Below, in pieces: positions 45,137-54,571 of a DNA stretch of 64,000 nucleotides. How positions within the stretch are numbered: the first letter of the stretch is position 1; each line of letters starts with the position of its first letter. A model generated the notes under the pieces. It did not search any database. It saw only the letters and a list, made by a program, of their open reading frames with translations, and was not told the DNA's origin. A program made the translations under genes and the position numbers. Origin of the DNA: Fischerella sp. PCC 9605 (GTDB lineage Bacteria; Cyanobacteriota; Cyanobacteriia; Cyanobacteriales; Nostocaceae); assembly GCF_000517105.1 (NCBI RefSeq), contig NZ_KI912149.1, positions 777,308 through 841,307 of the forward strand. Direction: 5' to 3'.

Positions 45137-46273
45137 ATGCGTGTTGCAATTCTCCGTAGAAGCCCAAAAGTCTCTTTTAGTATGGATGTTTATGCTGATG
45201 GCTTAATAGCTGGACTGAAGGCAGTTCGACCAAACTGGAAAATAGTTGAATTTTCACCTCAAATAAATGCCTCAAGCAGCAAACGTAAATCTTTTTTTGA
45301 TGGTGTAACTAGCTATTACGAACGCTATTGGCGTTATCCACTCACACTCACAAAACAACAAGTAGATATCTTTCATATCATCGACCATAGTGATGGTCAT
45401 TTAGCTCGTTGGCTGCAAAGAAATCATCAACCGATTATAGTAACTTGCCATGATTTGATTAACTTAATTCAACCTGAGAATGTTTATAATCAGGCACTTT
45501 TGCCATCTGTCAGCATGGCAGCATGGAAATATGCCATCAAAGGTATGCACAAAGCACGTCATATTATTACAGTTTCATCACACACCGCACAAGATGTAGT
45601 ACGCGAATTGCATATTCAACCAGAGCGAATCACAGTTGTACCAAATGCGGTTGAGTCAATATTTAGACCCCTTCGAGAAAGTGAAATTAACTTCTTTAGG
45701 CAGCAAAAAGGGATTTCACCAGCAAAATTTTGCTTACTAAATGTGGGTTCCAATCAACCTCGCAAAAATGTTTTTACAACTTTGCACGTCCTGCAAGTTC
45801 TTAAAGAAAAAGGTTTACCCATTCACTATTGGAAAGCAGGTGCAGACTTTACTCATGAACAAAAACAATTTATTCAAACCCACAATTTAGAAAATTCTGT
45901 TACCTATCTAGGCAAGCCAGATAAACAGACTCTTGTCAAAATTTATAATGCTGCCGATATACTGCTAGCTCCTTCTCTTTATGAGGGTTTTGGCATGACA
46001 ATTATAGAAGCTATGGCTTGTGGTACAGCTGTTATCACTTCTAATGTGACATCGCTACCAGAAGTAGCTGGTGATGCAGCTATTTTGGTATCTCCAATTG
46101 ATGTTCCTGCAATGGTGCAGGCTGTATGTCATCTTTTTGAAGACAAATCCTACCGTCAGTCATTAGTTGAAAAAGGTTTAGTGAGGTCTAAATTATTTAC
46201 ATGGGAAAAAACTGCTGAACAAATTGCTGAGATTTATGAAAAATCTGCACTAAATTCTATTCAAAATAAATAA
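45137..46273 (+). CDS. Family 4 glycosyltransferase
   Basis: A 378-residue GT4 enzyme. The N-terminal half includes VDIFHIIDHSDGHLA and IIVTCHDLINLI. The C-terminal half has LLNVGSNQPRKNV, VTYLGKPDKQTLVKIYNAAD and the retaining E-x7-E motif in SLYEGFGMTIIEAMACGTAV. Such enzymes act on the cytoplasmic side, using nucleotide sugars. The start is ATG at 45137. Confidence 0.92.
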   Translation: MRVAILRRSPKVSFSMDVYADGLIAGLKAVRPNWKIVEFSPQINASSSKRKSFFDGVTSYYERYWRYPLTLTKQQVDIFHIIDHSDGHLARWLQRNHQPIIVTCHDLINLIQPENVYNQALLPSVSMAAWKYAIKGMHKARHIITVSSHTAQDVVRELHIQPERITVVPNAVESIFRPLRESEINFFRQQKGISPAKFCLLNVGSNQPRKNVFTTLHVLQVLKEKGLPIHYWKAGADFTHEQKQFIQTHNLENSVTYLGKPDKQTLVKIYNAADILLAPSLYEGFGMTIIEAMACGTAVITSNVTSLPEVAGDAAILVSPIDVPAMVQAVCHLFEDKSYRQSLVEKGLVRSKLFTWEKTAEQIAEIYEKSALNSIQNK

Positions 46274-46369
46274 TATTTAAATTAATAAATATCAGCTAAA
46301 AAATCAAGTTAATAACTCTGAATTTTTGCTTAATCAGGACATGAAATTTCTAGAAAAAATACAAATTTT

Positions 46370-47656
46370 ATGGACATTATCATCAAGGAAAATAACCCAG
46401 AGCAGCGAAAAATTCTCATTTCTGCATACGCTTGTAGACCAAATATGGGTTCCGAACCAGGAGTTGGTTGGAACACAGTTATGGAATTGGCAAATTACTG
46501 CCAAGTATGGGTGCTGACGCGAGAGGAGAATCGCTCGGCCATAGAGGCTGAACTGATCAAAAATCCTATCCCTGGAATTAGTTTTGTCTACTGCGATCCA
46601 CCCCGCTGGGCTGGCTGGTGGAAGCCAACTCAATTGCCTCACTACTACTTTTGGCAATTAAGTGCATATCTAAAAGCTCGCAATTTACATAGTGAAATTG
46701 GCTTTGATCTCGTACATCATGTGACTTACGTTAGGTACTCAACTCCCAGCTTTCTTTCTCTGTTGCCAGTACCTTTTATTTGGGGCCCAGTCGGAGGAGG
46801 AGAATTTGCACCCAAAGCTTTTTGGCAAGATTTCAGCTGGCGCGGTAAAGTTTACGAAATTTTGCGAAGTTTGGCTCACAGACTGGGTGAAATCGATCCG
46901 TTTACCCGTTTGACTGCGCGGCGGAGTATTTTAGTGCGGGCGACAACTGAGGATACAGCCAAGCGGCTGTATCAAATGAGAGCAAGCAATGTAGAGGTAT
47001 GTTCCGCGATCGCTATATCACAAGAAGAAATTGAGCGCTTTGCCCAGTGTGCTAAGTTAGAAAATTCCCCAGTACGGTTCATTAGTATAGCAAGACTGCT
47101 GCATTGGAAAGGACTTCATTTGGGAATGCAAGCGTTCGCCACAGCAGATTTACCTGATGATGCTGAGTATTGGATTTTGGGAGAAGGGCCTGAAAAAAAA
47201 AGATTGCAAGCCTTGGCAAAGAAACTTAATATTGCCCAGCGAGTTAAATTTTGGGGACAGTTGTCTAGGGATGAAACCTTAAGTAAACTCAGCGAGTGTC
47301 ATGTATTGCTTCATCCTAGCCTACATGACTCTGGGGCATTGGTTTGCTTGGAAGCAATGGCGGTAGGTTGCCCAGTGATTTGCTTAGATTTAGGAGGCCC
47401 TGCTGTCCAAGTGACTGAAGAAACTGGTTTAAAGATACCAGCTCAAACCCCAGAACAGGTAGTAAGTAGTCTAGCTGATGCAATCAGCTGCTTGGCTAAA
47501 GATTCACAGTTGCGATCGCAAATGGGTCAAGCAGGGCAAAAGCGGGTGAGAGAAAACTTTTCCTGGGAAAAAAAGGGTCAGCAGTTACTGAAACTTTACG
47601 AAACAATCCTCACTCAGAAATCCGTTCAGGAGTTTTGCACTTCTCATCGGCATTAA
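46370..47656 (+). CDS. Family 4 glycosyltransferase
   Basis: A 428-residue GT4 enzyme. It opens with KILISAYACRPNMGSEPGVG, a phrase shared by WcaL/GT4 members of colanic-acid-like clusters. It then has IWGPVGGGEFAP, SIARLLHWKGLHLGMQAF and LLHPSLHDSGALVCLEAMAV with the E-x7-E region. The start is ATG at 46370, and AATAACCCAGAGC follows the short leader. The downstream glycosyltransferase gene begins 27 bp after its stop, with an AGGAGG ribosome-binding site. Confidence 0.92.
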   Translation: MDIIIKENNPEQRKILISAYACRPNMGSEPGVGWNTVMELANYCQVWVLTREENRSAIEAELIKNPIPGISFVYCDPPRWAGWWKPTQLPHYYFWQLSAYLKARNLHSEIGFDLVHHVTYVRYSTPSFLSLLPVPFIWGPVGGGEFAPKAFWQDFSWRGKVYEILRSLAHRLGEIDPFTRLTARRSILVRATTEDTAKRLYQMRASNVEVCSAIAISQEEIERFAQCAKLENSPVRFISIARLLHWKGLHLGMQAFATADLPDDAEYWILGEGPEKKRLQALAKKLNIAQRVKFWGQLSRDETLSKLSECHVLLHPSLHDSGALVCLEAMAVGCPVICLDLGGPAVQVTEETGLKIPAQTPEQVVSSLADAISCLAKDSQLRSQMGQAGQKRVRENFSWEKKGQQLLKLYETILTQKSVQEFCTSHRH

Positions 47657-47683
47657 AAGCAGGCAGGAGGAATTAGAAAATAA

Positions 47684-48850
47684 ATGCACATTCTCACTGT
47701 ACATAACAAATATCAAATTCGTGGTGGGGAAGACGAATCCCAAGAATTAGAACGGCGGACTTTGCAAGAATATGGCCATCAAGTTGACCTATACGAAGAA
47801 GATAACAATCGTGTTAAATCTCTTAATTCAGTGCAAATGGCGCTACGAACAATCTGGTCAACAGAAGCTTACCAAGTAGTCAAACAAAAACTCCAAAATT
47901 CTACCTACAATATCGTTCACATCCAAAATTTCTTTCCCTTAATTTCCCCCTCAGTTTATTACGCAGCCAAGGAACAAGGGGTTGCTGTGATCCAAACTTT
48001 ACGAAATTACCGCCTGCTGTGTCCTAATGCGCTGTTTTTTCGCAATGGACAAGTGTGTGAAGACTGTTTGGGAAAATTTATTCCTTATCCTGGTGTTCTA
48101 CATGGTTGCTATCGAGAGAACAAGATGGTGACTGGGGGTGTGGCCGCAATGCTAACTGTGCACCGGGCGATGAACACTTGGACACAAATGGTAGACATTT
48201 ATATCACTTTGACCGAGTTTGCACGGCAAAAAATGATTCAAGGTGGTATGCCCGCAGAGAAAATTGTAGTCAAGCCGAATTTTGTCCATCCCGATCCCGG
48301 TTTAGGAGAAGGACGGGGTAATTATGCCCTTTTTGTGGGAAGACTTTCTGTGGAGAAGGGGCTGGATACACTACTTGCTGCTTGGGAAAAATTGGGTGGA
48401 AAAATACCACTGAAGATTATTGGCGATGGCCCGCTATCAGAAGAAGTCATCGCAGCAGCAAAAAAAAATCCACAAGTGGAATGGTTAGGACGCAGACCAA
48501 TGACAGAGGTATATACTCTGATGGGAGAGGCGATGTTTTTAGTTTTCCCATCCAAATGGTATGAAACCTTTGGTCGTGTTGCAGTTGAAGCGTTTGCTAA
48601 AGGTACTCCGGTGATTGCGGCCAATATTGGTGCGATCGCAGAGTTAGTGGAATCTGGTCGAACAGGATTGCATTTTCGCGCTGGTGATGCAGAAGATTTA
48701 GCAGCCAAAGTGGAGTGGCTTTTAGCCAACCCAGCCAAGCTGGCTCAAATGCGTCAAGAGGCAAGGGCTGAATTTGAAGCGAAGTACACTGCCGATCGGA
48801 ACTATCAAAAACTAATGGAGATTTACATCCAGGCTCAAAATCTCAAATAA
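47684..48850 (+). CDS. Family 4 glycosyltransferase
   Basis: A 388-residue GT4 enzyme: ILTVHNKYQIRGGEDESQE opening (typical of a cyanobacterial EPS glycosyltransferase group), a Cys-bearing LLCPNALFFRNGQVCEDCLG segment that may bind a metal, LFVGRLSVEKGLDTLL, and VFPSKWYETFGRVAVEAFAKG with the E-x7-E motif. The start is ATG at 47684, with AGGAGG upstream. It is the last glycosyltransferase before the polymerase-like gene. Confidence 0.93.
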   Translation: MHILTVHNKYQIRGGEDESQELERRTLQEYGHQVDLYEEDNNRVKSLNSVQMALRTIWSTEAYQVVKQKLQNSTYNIVHIQNFFPLISPSVYYAAKEQGVAVIQTLRNYRLLCPNALFFRNGQVCEDCLGKFIPYPGVLHGCYRENKMVTGGVAAMLTVHRAMNTWTQMVDIYITLTEFARQKMIQGGMPAEKIVVKPNFVHPDPGLGEGRGNYALFVGRLSVEKGLDTLLAAWEKLGGKIPLKIIGDGPLSEEVIAAAKKNPQVEWLGRRPMTEVYTLMGEAMFLVFPSKWYETFGRVAVEAFAKGTPVIAANIGAIAELVESGRTGLHFRAGDAEDLAAKVEWLLANPAKLAQMRQEARAEFEAKYTADRNYQKLMEIYIQAQNLK

Positions 48851-48925
48851 AATTAGGTACTGAAGTTTTGGTGAATTCACATTCAGCGTGAATTATGATT
48901 TTTTATTGTATGTAAAGGGGAAGAG

Positions 48926-50320
48926 ATGACCATAGGTATCGGGGTTTCCAAAAAACAGGAAGGATACATCAAGAGTTCTCTTCTCATACTCATAGCATTT
49001 GCTACTGCTTTTTTCCCTCGGATTATTAGTTCTATAGGTGCGCCATCACCAATAAATTTTGTTCACTTCGCAATGGTTCCACTTGCCTGTGGCATTGTCA
49101 TCACTACAACTCGGGTCAAAAATAAAAGTCAAATATCAGTAGTCAAATCAATCATAATTGCTGTTTTTATCTTGCTGGCTGTCATGACTGCCAGTGCCCT
49201 GCTCAATCAAGCCGGAGTTATTAATATCTTCTTGGCATTAATGTTGCTGGGTGAACCGTTTATATTACTTGTAGCGATTCTTTGTATTCCTGTTTCTTCA
49301 AAAAATATCAAAAGATTAAGAATCTGGATCACAGGCTTTGGTTGTATAAATATATTTTTAGCTCTTGCTCAACACCTTTTAATTCAAGTTGGTATCCTTA
49401 AGGTCACTGATATGACTAGAGAGGATAATGTCCAAGGAGTTTTCTATCTTTCTGGTGCTGGTCATGTTGTCAGTGCTTCTGTTTCCATGTCGTTTGGTTT
49501 ATATTATTTCGTCAGCGCCAAAACTGCTCCAATGTGGTTGCGATGTTCTGTTTTAGGCGCTGCATTTATGCAGCTTATATTCGCCGATGCCAAACAGGTA
49601 TTAATGGTGTGGTTGGTAGCTTGGTTAATCTTGATATTGACTAAACTAAAAGATATAAAAGTGGTTATACAGTATGCGATCGCTGCACTTGTGGTTGGTT
49701 TTGTCCTATTTTGGTGCATAGAAAATCTAGAAGCCTTTCGTGCCTTCAAAACCTGGATGAGACCAGAAATTTACGGTCCTAATGGCGAAGCTACTTTAAT
49801 GAAGACAGCAGCATTTAGGATTATTCCTTCATATTACAAATCACTCTTCAATTGGTTACTTGGTCTTGGCCCTGGCCATACTATTGGAAGATTAGGAGGG
49901 TGGATGTTAAAAGACTATGGAGATCTTTTAAAACCATTAGGCGCTACCATTCATCCAGCTAGTGAGGCGGTTTGGTCTGTATGGCGAGGACATTGGCTTG
50001 ATTCCAGCTTTTTCTCTCCTCTTTGGGGCTGGGCAGCAATGTGGGGTGATTTTGGATTCCTCGGTTTGGCAACTTACCTGTATCTGTGCTCTATTGTATG
50101 GCGTCGGGTTTGCTTGGACGATTTTTCTAAGTTTTTGATGCTGACTGTAATGATTTTCGGATGTATTTTCACTCAGATGGAAGAACCTGGATTCATGCTC
50201 TCTGTAGCTAGTTTAATTGGTTTGCGATGGCAAGATTTAAAAATGATGAAGCAATTGCGTTTTCAGAATACTGCCTACCTAGGTTCAAATACAAACGCTG
50301 AACAGGTTCGGAATTTATAA
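48926..50320 (+). CDS. O-antigen ligase/Wzy-like polymerase membrane protein
   Basis: A 464-residue polytopic membrane protein with about ten helices and a larger periplasmic loop (residues about 290-380, with LGLGPGHTIGRLGG and TIHPASEAVWSVWRGHW). The layout matches the O-antigen ligase/Wzy polymerase superfamily, which joins polysaccharide repeat units in the periplasm; sequence families here are very divergent. The start is ATG at 48926, with GGGGAAGAG upstream. It closes the plus-strand polysaccharide block. Confidence 0.78.
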   Translation: MTIGIGVSKKQEGYIKSSLLILIAFATAFFPRIISSIGAPSPINFVHFAMVPLACGIVITTTRVKNKSQISVVKSIIIAVFILLAVMTASALLNQAGVINIFLALMLLGEPFILLVAILCIPVSSKNIKRLRIWITGFGCINIFLALAQHLLIQVGILKVTDMTREDNVQGVFYLSGAGHVVSASVSMSFGLYYFVSAKTAPMWLRCSVLGAAFMQLIFADAKQVLMVWLVAWLILILTKLKDIKVVIQYAIAALVVGFVLFWCIENLEAFRAFKTWMRPEIYGPNGEATLMKTAAFRIIPSYYKSLFNWLLGLGPGHTIGRLGGWMLKDYGDLLKPLGATIHPASEAVWSVWRGHWLDSSFFSPLWGWAAMWGDFGFLGLATYLYLCSIVWRRVCLDDFSKFLMLTVMIFGCIFTQMEEPGFMLSVASLIGLRWQDLKMMKQLRFQNTAYLGSNTNAEQVRNL

Positions 50321-50672
50321 GTTATACCATTTTGAATTTGAGCTTTTAGACTTTAGATTGTGAAATATTTAGTGGTAATTGCTTTTGACTATCCATCTGT
50401 CGCAATCATTTTGTACGGTTGGTATAATAATTTGGAAATGAAATATTCTTAAATGCTTGGTACAGCTTTACGTAAAATCGTAGCTTTTTTAAACGCAGAG
50501 GGGAGGCAGCGCGTTGCGGGGGTTCCCCCCGTTGTAGCGACTGCCGTCGCGCAGAGTAACCGCAGAGGCACGCAGAGTATTTTCAAAAATAATTCGCTGC
50601 AAATTAATGAAATGCTGTACTTAGCATCTATCAATTATTATTAAAAAATGTTTATTTATGCTGACTTAATTC
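50321..50672. other. 350-bp boundary spacer between the two gene blocks
   Basis: Convergent spacer between the polysaccharide block (plus) and the RiPP block (minus). It contains the split CGCAGAG repeat (50488-50580). Small open frames here are repeat translations. No terminator with a T-run is obvious. Confidence 0.5.
50488..50580. repeat. CGCAGAG repeat interrupted by a GC-rich element
   Basis: Begins AAACGCAGAGG and ends CCGCAGAGGCACGCAGAGT, like the copy at 13298-13341. Between them about 48 bp (GGAGGCAGCGCGTTGCGGGGG TT CCCCCC GTTGTAGCGACTGCCG) are inserted. The insert contains a GGGGG/CCCCC hairpin. Related inserts occur at 62185-62222 and, reverse complemented, at 19961-20128. Confidence 0.8.
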
Positions 50673-51788
50673 TTATTTTTTTGTAGATAATAACCATCCT
50701 AAAAAAGATTGAAAATACAAAAATTTATTTTGAAATTGTTCTCTCACTCTAATTTGATAGATAGTTCGAGCCATGACTTTTTTTGGCGTACAGTCTATAT
50801 TAAGATGTTCCTGACAAATCTCTGAAGCTAGAGAACTCACTTCAGAATCAGCTGTTATTTGTTGTAAAACTTCAACTGGTAGGGTAATTCCAGTCAGATG
50901 ATGAGCTAAGAAAAGACCTAAAAATAACATTCTTTTGCAGTCAAATTCATTAGCCTGCTGGATAATTTTTTGCCAATTAATTTCTGGGTTAACTCGGATG
51001 AGTTGAGCAATATCGAAAGGCCAACTTAGTCTCTGCCAACGATGTCTAGAACCATGCACGCACAGAATGAGAAGCCAATCTTCTAGTGGTAGATTAGAAA
51101 TTGTCATGCCCGCAAAAGAAAAAGGCTTGAGGTTTTTCCAAAAGTCTTTGGGTTCAATGGGGGATGTATATTGCGGTGTAATTCTCCAGTGAACTTCTAA
51201 TAAAATACTCTTGTCATAATCAATAAAATCATAAGTGTGTTCGCCTTTAGATTTGAGATAGGCAATTTCCTCAGCTTCGGTAAATTCAAATTTTGGTTTA
51301 TATCCATTAGCAACTAGCACTTTCTTAACACTTAAAATATCTTGCTGTTGCACTATGATATCCAAATCACAAAACTGCCGCAGCGCAACATTGCCGTATA
51401 GTGATGTAGTCAAAACAGGGCCTTTATATGGAACAGCCGAGATCCCATGTTCTTGTAGAAGACGTAGGATTTTGACTAATTCTCCAGTTAACAGTAAATT
51501 GTGTTGAGCATTTGCGTAGAAAAGGTTTCGGAGTTGATTGAGAACATCTTCGGGAATCAACTCTTGTGCGATCGCGTTGAGATTAGTATACAAAAGCGGC
51601 ATAAACCCGTGCTTATATGCATTGCCGATCGCCTCTTGCCAGTCTATGTCTGTTTGTTGAATTAAGGTTCTAATTTGGTTCGCGTTGTCGTCATCCACAT
51701 CGGTACGCGCACAATATAGAATCAACTGCATTTCAGGACGAATATCGATACCTAAAATTTTGTTTTGAGGTTGTGCTAGAGTTGGCAT
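50673..51788 (-). CDS. Nucleotidyltransferase family protein (NTP_transf_5 type)
   Basis: A 371-residue protein of the PF14907-like nucleotidyltransferase family. The diagnostic segment AVPYKGPVLTTSLYGNVALR, followed by FCDLDIIV with the catalytic-type Asp pair, is at about residues 120-150. LLEVHWRI and LCVHGSRHRWQRLSW are also typical. Genes of this family accompany several lasso-peptide clusters and may modify the peptide or a partner. It is last in the minus-strand RiPP block, 220 bp after the methyltransferase gene, with a palindrome in between. The start is ATG at 51788. Confidence 0.85.
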   Translation of the reverse strand: MPTLAQPQNKILGIDIRPEMQLILYCARTDVDDDNANQIRTLIQQTDIDWQEAIGNAYKHGFMPLLYTNLNAIAQELIPEDVLNQLRNLFYANAQHNLLLTGELVKILRLLQEHGISAVPYKGPVLTTSLYGNVALRQFCDLDIIVQQQDILSVKKVLVANGYKPKFEFTEAEEIAYLKSKGEHTYDFIDYDKSILLEVHWRITPQYTSPIEPKDFWKNLKPFSFAGMTISNLPLEDWLLILCVHGSRHRWQRLSWPFDIAQLIRVNPEINWQKIIQQANEFDCKRMLFLGLFLAHHLTGITLPVEVLQQITADSEVSSLASEICQEHLNIDCTPKKVMARTIYQIRVREQFQNKFLYFQSFLGWLLSTKK

Positions 51789-51857
51789 TTTGATAATTAG
51801 CTGTATTACTTAAGTGTGTTTTATCTATGGACGTTGCTAAATCGAGGTATGAATTTT

Positions 51858-51885
51858 GTAGAAGCAATTCATGAATTGCTTCTAC
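51858..51885. repeat. 28-bp perfect palindrome
   Basis: GTAGAAGCAATTCA is followed directly by its reverse complement. It lies between the methyltransferase and nucleotidyltransferase genes. Length, symmetry and the GTAGA...TCTAC ends parallel the GTAGAGACG palindromes at 23-52 and 9627-9656, with a different centre. Confidence 0.85.
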
Positions 51886-52009
51886 GGCAGTAGATTGTAA
51901 ATCTCATGTTAACAGTTTCATACTTTCAATCAGCAACACCTATCTACGATCAGTGTGTGTGCAAGGATGATATTTTTAATTCTTCAGCAGACTCTATCTT
52001 CTGTGATGG

Positions 52010-52639
52010 TTATTTTTTATCTCCCATTGCCAAGTAGCTACCGTACACATGCAATAAAGGAAAATAGTAGCCAAGATATCGTGAAACCTTACCACTACCA
52101 TAGACTTTTATGCGAGAAAAGCCTATCATCTTGAGCTTCCATTTCAACGCATCATGAAAATGCTGGGAAACATGACTTTCATCATCTAAAACGCTTTCAC
52201 CGCGAATTTTTTTCTTGATATCTAGAGGATTGGGAGTTGTGAGCAAAAATCTACCCCCAATCTTCAAAACTCTAAATACCTCCGCCAGAGTCTTGTCAAC
52301 ATCTATTGGATATAAATGTTCAATAAATTCTCCGGCGACAACCACATCAAAAGTGCGATCGCCACAAGGAATATTTGTTGATAAACCGTGAATGCCTTCT
52401 TGATAAGCTTGGCTAGGTAGCCGTTCTAACCTATCTTTAACACAATCGAGTCCAGAAATTTGCAAACTTTGATTGAGACTTTTTAAAACTTGACCACCTT
52501 TGCCAGTATTGCATCCTATATCAAGGACAGTACGTACATTGGCAGGAAGAAAGTGATAAAACTGGCGATAGCGTTCTTCTGTAAAAGGGTCACGTTCGCT
52601 AACGACCTGTTGTAAATTTATTTCCTCATACTTAAGCAT
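52010..52639 (-). CDS. Class I SAM-dependent methyltransferase
   Basis: A 209-residue Methyltransf_11-type enzyme. Motif I is VLDIGCNTGKGG, followed by ISGLDCVKDRL, then FDVVVAGEFIEHL (post motif II) and LAEVFRVLKIGGRFLLTTPNP. I chose ATG at 52639 because GAGGTG lies eight bases upstream; the open frame reaches 52672. Within the minus-strand RiPP block it may be a tailoring enzyme. It could also belong to lipid or sugar metabolism; the sequence does not decide. Confidence 0.88.
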   Translation of the reverse strand: MLKYEEINLQQVVSERDPFTEERYRQFYHFLPANVRTVLDIGCNTGKGGQVLKSLNQSLQISGLDCVKDRLERLPSQAYQEGIHGLSTNIPCGDRTFDVVVAGEFIEHLYPIDVDKTLAEVFRVLKIGGRFLLTTPNPLDIKKKIRGESVLDDESHVSQHFHDALKWKLKMIGFSRIKVYGSGKVSRYLGYYFPLLHVYGSYLAMGDKK

Positions 52640-52708
52640 GGTTGACACCTCTAAATAACACTTCGCAAGCAAAAGGCCTCTTAATTACTTTTCCAAAACT
52701 AGCTAATT

Positions 52709-54571
52709 TTAAACAATTCCACTTTCCATTACCGGGCTTGCACTAGATTCCATTTGTGCTTTCCAAGATTGGGCATACAGACCATCTAAAGCTAGCAATT
52801 GATCGTGGCTACCAGATTCGACAATCTGACCATCACGCATTACATGAATAATGTCTGCTTGCATTGCCAAGGTGAAGCGATGGGTAATCACAATTGCCAT
52901 ACGACCTCTGGCCAAAGTGCGGAAACGTTCTAACCAATCGTATTCGGCCCAGGGGTCCATAGCGCTAGTCGGTTCATCTAAAATCACGATTTGAGCGCGT
53001 CTAAAAAATGCCCGCGCTAGTGCCAAACGCTGCCATTGACCACCACTTAAATCGGTTCCCTCTGGAAACAACTTACCTAACATGCTCTGATAACCCAAGG
53101 GTAAGCGCATAATTTTATCGTGGATACCCGAGGCTTTTGCAGCTGCTTCAATCTCTGCTTGATTGAATTCTGCTGAGATATCACCCAAAGCGATATTTTC
53201 TCCAGCACTGGTGTGGTAGTGAATTGGAGATTGGAACAAAACAGTAATTAATCTGCGAAATTCTTGCACAGCAAAGTCACGCACATCAATGCCGTCTAGT
53301 TCAATTCTTCCCGACTCAGGGTCATAAAAACGGCACAAAAGCTTAATGAGAGTACTTTTTCCAGCACCATTATCACCAACGATCGCCACTATTTTCCCAG
53401 CTGGAATCGTCAAGTTAAAATTCTCTAACACAGGTTCCGTACTACCGGGGTAACGGAAAGTAACCTGCCGAAATCTAATTCCCTGTTGGGGTTTTACGGG
53501 TACGGCGATGGGTTTGGCAGGATCGACAATTTTGGGCTGGATCTGTAAAAACTCAAACAAGTTACCAATAAACAAGCCATTGCGATAAATTTTTCCCAGA
53601 TTGCTTAGTAATTCCTTGACAATACCTTGTCCCTGATTGAATGCCTGGTAAAACAGAGCTAGATCCCCGAGAGTGAGAATACCTAGTAATACTTGCCGCC
53701 CCATCCAAGCTAACGCCCCACCAGTAATAATCAGTGCGACGATCGCAGCAACAAAGCGACCTAAAGTTTGTAATTTTAATAACTGAAATTGTTCCTTGAC
53801 AAGTCGTCGGCGCAAACTCCGATAAGACGACTGGAAATAATTCGCAAAGTCAAATAACCGTACTTCCGCCGCTGTAGAACTGTTTGTGAGCAAATAGTCA
53901 TAATACATTAACCAGCGGCGATCGGTTGTTGTCCGCTGTGACCATTGATATTGAATTTTGCTGAGATACATTAATACATAGAATGCCGGTAAAGCACTGA
54001 TGATTAAAATTGTGGGTAGCCATAGCCCGTAGGGAAGCAAGATTGCTGCCATAGCAAACAATGTGATGCTGTTTTGCAGCAAAGTGCCCGCGCTTTCTAG
54101 TAATGCTAGCGATCGCCCACTTGCCCCTTCCCGTGCCCGATTAAGTTTGTCATTATACTCAGAATATTCATAAAAGCCATAATCCACGCTCACTGACTGT
54201 TTGTGAATCAAACCAGTGATATAGTCCCCTACCAATTCTGATTGAGCAGTGCGAATCCATTCACCAGAACTGTTCAAAAACTCTCCTACTATCATGATGC
54301 CCGCCATCAACGCCACTGGCATAAGAATCTTCTGAATACTTGCCGCAGAAATACCGCTACCAGCAACTACGACTAGATTATCAACTACCTGTCGGGTGAG
54401 AGTAATTGAGATAGCTGGAAGCAATCCTTGCACCAGTAACATCACCATCCAAGCGATCGTCCAGTAACGAGATGCCGCCCAGACAAGGCTAAGAGTTTTT
54501 ATTAAATCGCTTAGTAAAGTATTTGCACTACGAAGTTTGCTCTTCAAGATATCAAAACCCTGCAAATTCAA
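52709..54571 (-). CDS. ABC exporter, fused permease and ATPase (lasso D-type)
   Basis: A 620-residue half-transporter. Membrane domain at residues about 30-330 (five or six helices). The ATPase has Walker A VGDNGAGKSTLIKLL, signature DLSGGQWQRLALARAFF, Walker B IVILDEPTSAMDP and the H-loop VITHRFTLA. No N-terminal C39 peptidase domain is present, so it exports but does not cleave. In lasso clusters this position is taken by the exporter/immunity transporter. The likely start TTG at 54571 overlaps the kinase stop by four bases (TTGA), indicating translational coupling. Confidence 0.92.
   Translation of the reverse strand: MNLQGFDILKSKLRSANTLLSDLIKTLSLVWAASRYWTIAWMVMLLVQGLLPAISITLTRQVVDNLVVVAGSGISAASIQKILMPVALMAGIMIVGEFLNSSGEWIRTAQSELVGDYITGLIHKQSVSVDYGFYEYSEYNDKLNRAREGASGRSLALLESAGTLLQNSITLFAMAAILLPYGLWLPTILIISALPAFYVLMYLSKIQYQWSQRTTTDRRWLMYYDYLLTNSSTAAEVRLFDFANYFQSSYRSLRRRLVKEQFQLLKLQTLGRFVAAIVALIITGGALAWMGRQVLLGILTLGDLALFYQAFNQGQGIVKELLSNLGKIYRNGLFIGNLFEFLQIQPKIVDPAKPIAVPVKPQQGIRFRQVTFRYPGSTEPVLENFNLTIPAGKIVAIVGDNGAGKSTLIKLLCRFYDPESGRIELDGIDVRDFAVQEFRRLITVLFQSPIHYHTSAGENIALGDISAEFNQAEIEAAAKASGIHDKIMRLPLGYQSMLGKLFPEGTDLSGGQWQRLALARAFFRRAQIVILDEPTSAMDPWAEYDWLERFRTLARGRMAIVITHRFTLAMQADIIHVMRDGQIVESGSHDQLLALDGLYAQSWKAQMESSASPVMESGIV

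Noticed and set aside
46326-46517. Short frame overlapping the 5' end of a family 4 glycosyltransferase gene
   Set aside because: Lies in another frame over a clear glycosyltransferase N-terminus.
50449-50644. Complementary 61- and 63-codon frames at the block boundary
   Set aside because: Both read through the split CGCAGAG repeat on opposite strands.
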